Shown here piece after piece: positions 6,123 to 7,236 of a DNA stretch of 7,236 nucleotides. The first letter of the stretch is position 1, and each line of letters begins with the position of its first letter. The stretch comes from Candidatus Parcubacteria bacterium. Its GTDB lineage: Bacteria > Patescibacteriota > Minisyncoccia > Minisyncoccales > PEYH01. Location of the stretch: contig JAPLYH010000017.1 in the NCBI GenBank assembly GCA_026395615.1, positions 1 through 7,236 on the forward strand, given 5' to 3'. Position numbers and translations under genes: made by a program. The notes under the pieces are model-generated. The model searched no databases. It saw only the letters and a program-made list of their open reading frames with translations, and was not told the origin of the DNA.

Positions 6123-6650
6123 TTATATTTCCAAGACCTCTATATAGCTATAATGCGCTCCGAATTCAAGCGCTTCTTGCTTGGAGGGAAACCAAATATC
6201 TATCTGTTGCTTTTTCCGGGGATGCATTCTATCTTCAACGACAAAAATCTCGTCTCCATATATCTCAGGAATCCTTATTTTAGACCCAAAAGGAAGAAAA
6301 TTAGCTGCTACAATGCCATCATGAACCCAATCACCAGAAGCAGTAATAAAAGGCGTATCATCTGTTTCTTCTGGAGTAGAAGAATAACCAGTAATCACGA
6401 CCTCAATTGTATTAGGATCAGCAACGGTTTCTACTGTTTTTTTCTTTATTTTCTCTGTAAAACTCTGTTCTGTGTTGACAATAGCGCTATTTCCTTGAAT
6501 TAATGGCAGTAAGCCTCCTGAACCAAAACTATCATTAGGCAAAGAATTGTCTTGATAAGCAGCTAGGGCAGTTGATAGGGAGAAAATTACTCCACCAACA
6601 ATCCCCCAGATAATAAAAAATTCAATGTATCGTTGAATTTTAATACTCAT
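6123..6650 (-). CDS. Secreted or membrane-anchored 3D-domain protein
   Basis: A 175-residue exported protein. Residues about 10-31 are a hydrophobic helix after a short basic start. They end in TALA/AYQ, which could be a signal peptidase site or simply an anchor. A flexible linker (about 32-80) leads to a C-terminal domain of about 95 residues of the 3D/double-psi beta-barrel type related to RlpA and MltA. Its landmarks are ITGYSSTPEETDDTPFITAS (86-105), GIVAANFLPFGSKIRIP (112-128), FVVEDRMH (136-143) and IDIWFPS (150-156), with D140 and D151 as the aspartates of the fold. Proteins with this domain often cleave peptidoglycan, and a wall role is inferred. The position usually Asp in VAVDP-type relatives seems to be N117. 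It has a strong promoter at 6682-6711, no Shine-Dalgarno sequence, and a shared terminator downstream. Confidence 0.85.
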   Translation of the reverse strand: MSIKIQRYIEFFIIWGIVGGVIFSLSTALAAYQDNSLPNDSFGSGGLLPLIQGNSAIVNTEQSFTEKIKKKTVETVADPNTIEVVITGYSSTPEETDDTPFITASGDWVHDGIVAANFLPFGSKIRIPEIYGDEIFVVEDRMHPRKKQQIDIWFPSKQEALEFGAHYSYIEVLEI

Positions 6651-6681
6651 AATTTTATATAATTTTTCCGAATCTGATTAT

Positions 6682-6711
6682 ATTGTAGCATTTTTGCCCC
6701 ATCCTTGTCAA
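6682..6711 (-). promoter_or_regulatory. Near-consensus promoter for the 3D-domain gene
   Basis: Read on the minus strand: a perfect TTGACA (6706-6711), an 18-nt spacer, then TACAAT (6682-6687) with an upstream TGC. Transcription should start near 6675, leaving a leader of about 25 nt before the ATG at 6650. This is the best promoter in the window. Confidence 0.85.
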
Positions 6712-6740
6712 GGTTTTTTGAGAATTTTTTCGATTTTTTA

Positions 6741-6761
6741 ACAAAAAACGCCAAATTGGCG
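6741..6761 (-). terminator. Terminator of the five-tRNA cluster
   Basis: On the minus strand the hairpin CGCCA-ATT-TGGCG (6749-6761) is followed by TTTTTTGT (6741-6748). It begins 7 nt after the encoded CCA of tRNA-Gly and so closes the tRNA transcript before the 3D-domain promoter. Confidence 0.8.
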
Positions 6762-6767
6762 CATTTC

Positions 6768-6843
6768 TGGAGCGGGAGACGGGATTTGAACCCGCGATCT
6801 TCTCGTTGGCAACGAGACGCTCTACCAACTGAGCTACTCCCGC
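6768..6843 (-). tRNA. tRNA-Gly(GCC)
   Basis: Acceptor GCGGGAG/CTCCCGC, D stem GCTC/GAGC and anticodon stem TCTCG/CGAGA all pair. The loop TTGCCAA gives anticodon GCC (6808-6810). The T loop TTCAAAT is canonical. The discriminator is U, as expected for glycine, and CCA is encoded (6768-6770). It is the last tRNA of the minus-strand cluster. Confidence 0.96.
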
Positions 6844-6865
6844 ACTATATAAACACTCAATTATG

Positions 6866-6937
<72 letters not shown>

Positions 6938-6938
6938 A

Positions 6939-7014
6939 TGGTGGGCGGTATAGGGCTCGAACCTATGACCTCATACACGTCAAGTATGCGCGCTACCAAC
7001 TGCGCCAACCGCCC
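6939..7014 (-). tRNA. tRNA-Val(GAC)
   Basis: Acceptor GGGCGGT/ACCGCCC, D stem GCGC/GCGC, anticodon arm CATAC-TTGACGT-GTATG and T arm ATAGG-TTCGAGC-CCTAT all pair. The anticodon is GAC (6979-6981) and CCA is encoded (6939-6941). With tRNA-Val(UAC) at 4655-4727, the window carries two valine isoacceptors. Confidence 0.96.
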
Positions 7015-7018
7015 AAAA

Positions 7019-7101
7019 TGCCGGGAGTGGGAGTCGAACCCACATGGGCTTGCGCCCAATGGATTTTAAGTCCATCGTGTAAACCATTCCACCACCCCGG
7101 C
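7019..7101 (-). tRNA. tRNA-Leu(UAA)
   Basis: A class II tRNA of 83 nt. Acceptor GCCGGGG/TCCCGGC pairs with one G-U. Anticodon arm ATGGA-CTTAAAA-TCCAT gives TAA (7066-7068). The long variable arm is GGGC-GCAA-GCCC and the T arm GTGGG-TTCGACT-CCCAC. CCA is not encoded (ATTT follows the acceptor). It is 4 nt upstream of tRNA-Val(GAC). Confidence 0.96.
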
Positions 7102-7122
7102 TTATATAAAACCTCGCTACTG

Positions 7123-7194
7123 AGGCCAGGGCGAGAATTGCACTCGCGTGTAGCGCTTTTGCAGAGCGCTGCCTTGCTGCTTGGCTACCTGGCC
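7123..7194 (-). tRNA. tRNA-Cys(GCA)
   Basis: Acceptor GGCCAGG/CCTGGCC, D stem GCC/GGC, anticodon arm GCGCT-CTGCAAA-AGCGC and T stem GCGAG/CTCGC all pair. The anticodon is GCA (7160-7162) and the discriminator is U, as cysteine requires. CCA is not encoded. Two elbow positions are unusual: the T loop is TGCAATT (G55 instead of T55), and the D loop is AGCAGCA, where related tRNAs have AGTGGTA (A18 instead of G18). It is the first tRNA of the cluster within the window. No clear promoter is seen in the 42 nt upstream, so the transcript may begin outside. Confidence 0.93.
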
Positions 7195-7236
7195 CAACCA
7201 AATAACTTATGTCTCTTTTTTAATTTTTGATAATAA

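Noticed and set aside
7195..7236. Promoter for the tRNA cluster upstream of tRNA-Cys
   Set aside because: The minus strand is AT-rich but has no -10/-35 pair of acceptable spacing. The promoter or further tRNAs may lie outside the window.

Overview
The window looks like a fragment of a small, AT-rich bacterial genome of the Candidate Phyla Radiation, most likely Parcubacteria-like. This is inferred from gene style, not from a database match. The evidence is a shortened four-domain ribosomal protein S1, an L19 with an acidic tail, a small secreted 3D-domain protein of a type I associate with these genomes, an HTH plus LAGLIDADG-like protein, starts without a Shine-Dalgarno sequence, and extended -10 promoters of the form TGCTAYAAT. 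No gene is visibly broken. I saw no insertion sequence, CRISPR array or phage module.

Layout. (1) 7-660, minus: a UlaG-like metallo-beta-lactamase-fold hydrolase. It diverges from (2) 792-1904, plus: ribosomal protein S1, followed 42 nt later by ftsH (1947-3800), probably as one operon. Both divergent promoters lie in 701-781. (3) 3918-4586, plus: a protein with its own promoter, an N-terminal HTH and a LAGLIDADG-like motif. Its last three codons and stop lie inside a tRNA-Ile gene with the anticodon UAU, which is rare in bacteria. (4) 4577-6050, plus: tRNA-Ile(UAU), tRNA-Val(UAC), an RluA-type pseudouridine synthase, rplS (overlapping it by ATGA) and tRNA-Leu(GAG), closed by a strong bidirectional hairpin terminator at 6054-6102. 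(5) 6123-6650, minus: the secreted 3D-domain protein, with a near-consensus promoter at 6682-6711. (6) 6741-7194, minus: a five-tRNA cluster (Cys, Leu-UAA, Val-GAC, Phe, Gly in transcription order) ending in its own terminator. Its promoter was not identified.

Most of the window serves translation: S1, L19, an RNA pseudouridine synthase and eight tRNAs. FtsH adds membrane protein quality control, and the 3D protein probably acts on the cell wall.

The most unusual material is around 3918-4653 and in the tRNAs. A LAGLIDADG-like ORF takes its stop codon from tRNA positions 8-10, so RNase P maturation would sever the message before its stop. The tRNA-Ile has anticodon UAU and a C at T-loop position 55. 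The tRNA-Cys departs from consensus at both 18 and 55, two positions that normally contact each other. A short repeat-like motif (TTCGA..nGCTCA) lies directly behind two of the tRNA genes in opposite orientations.
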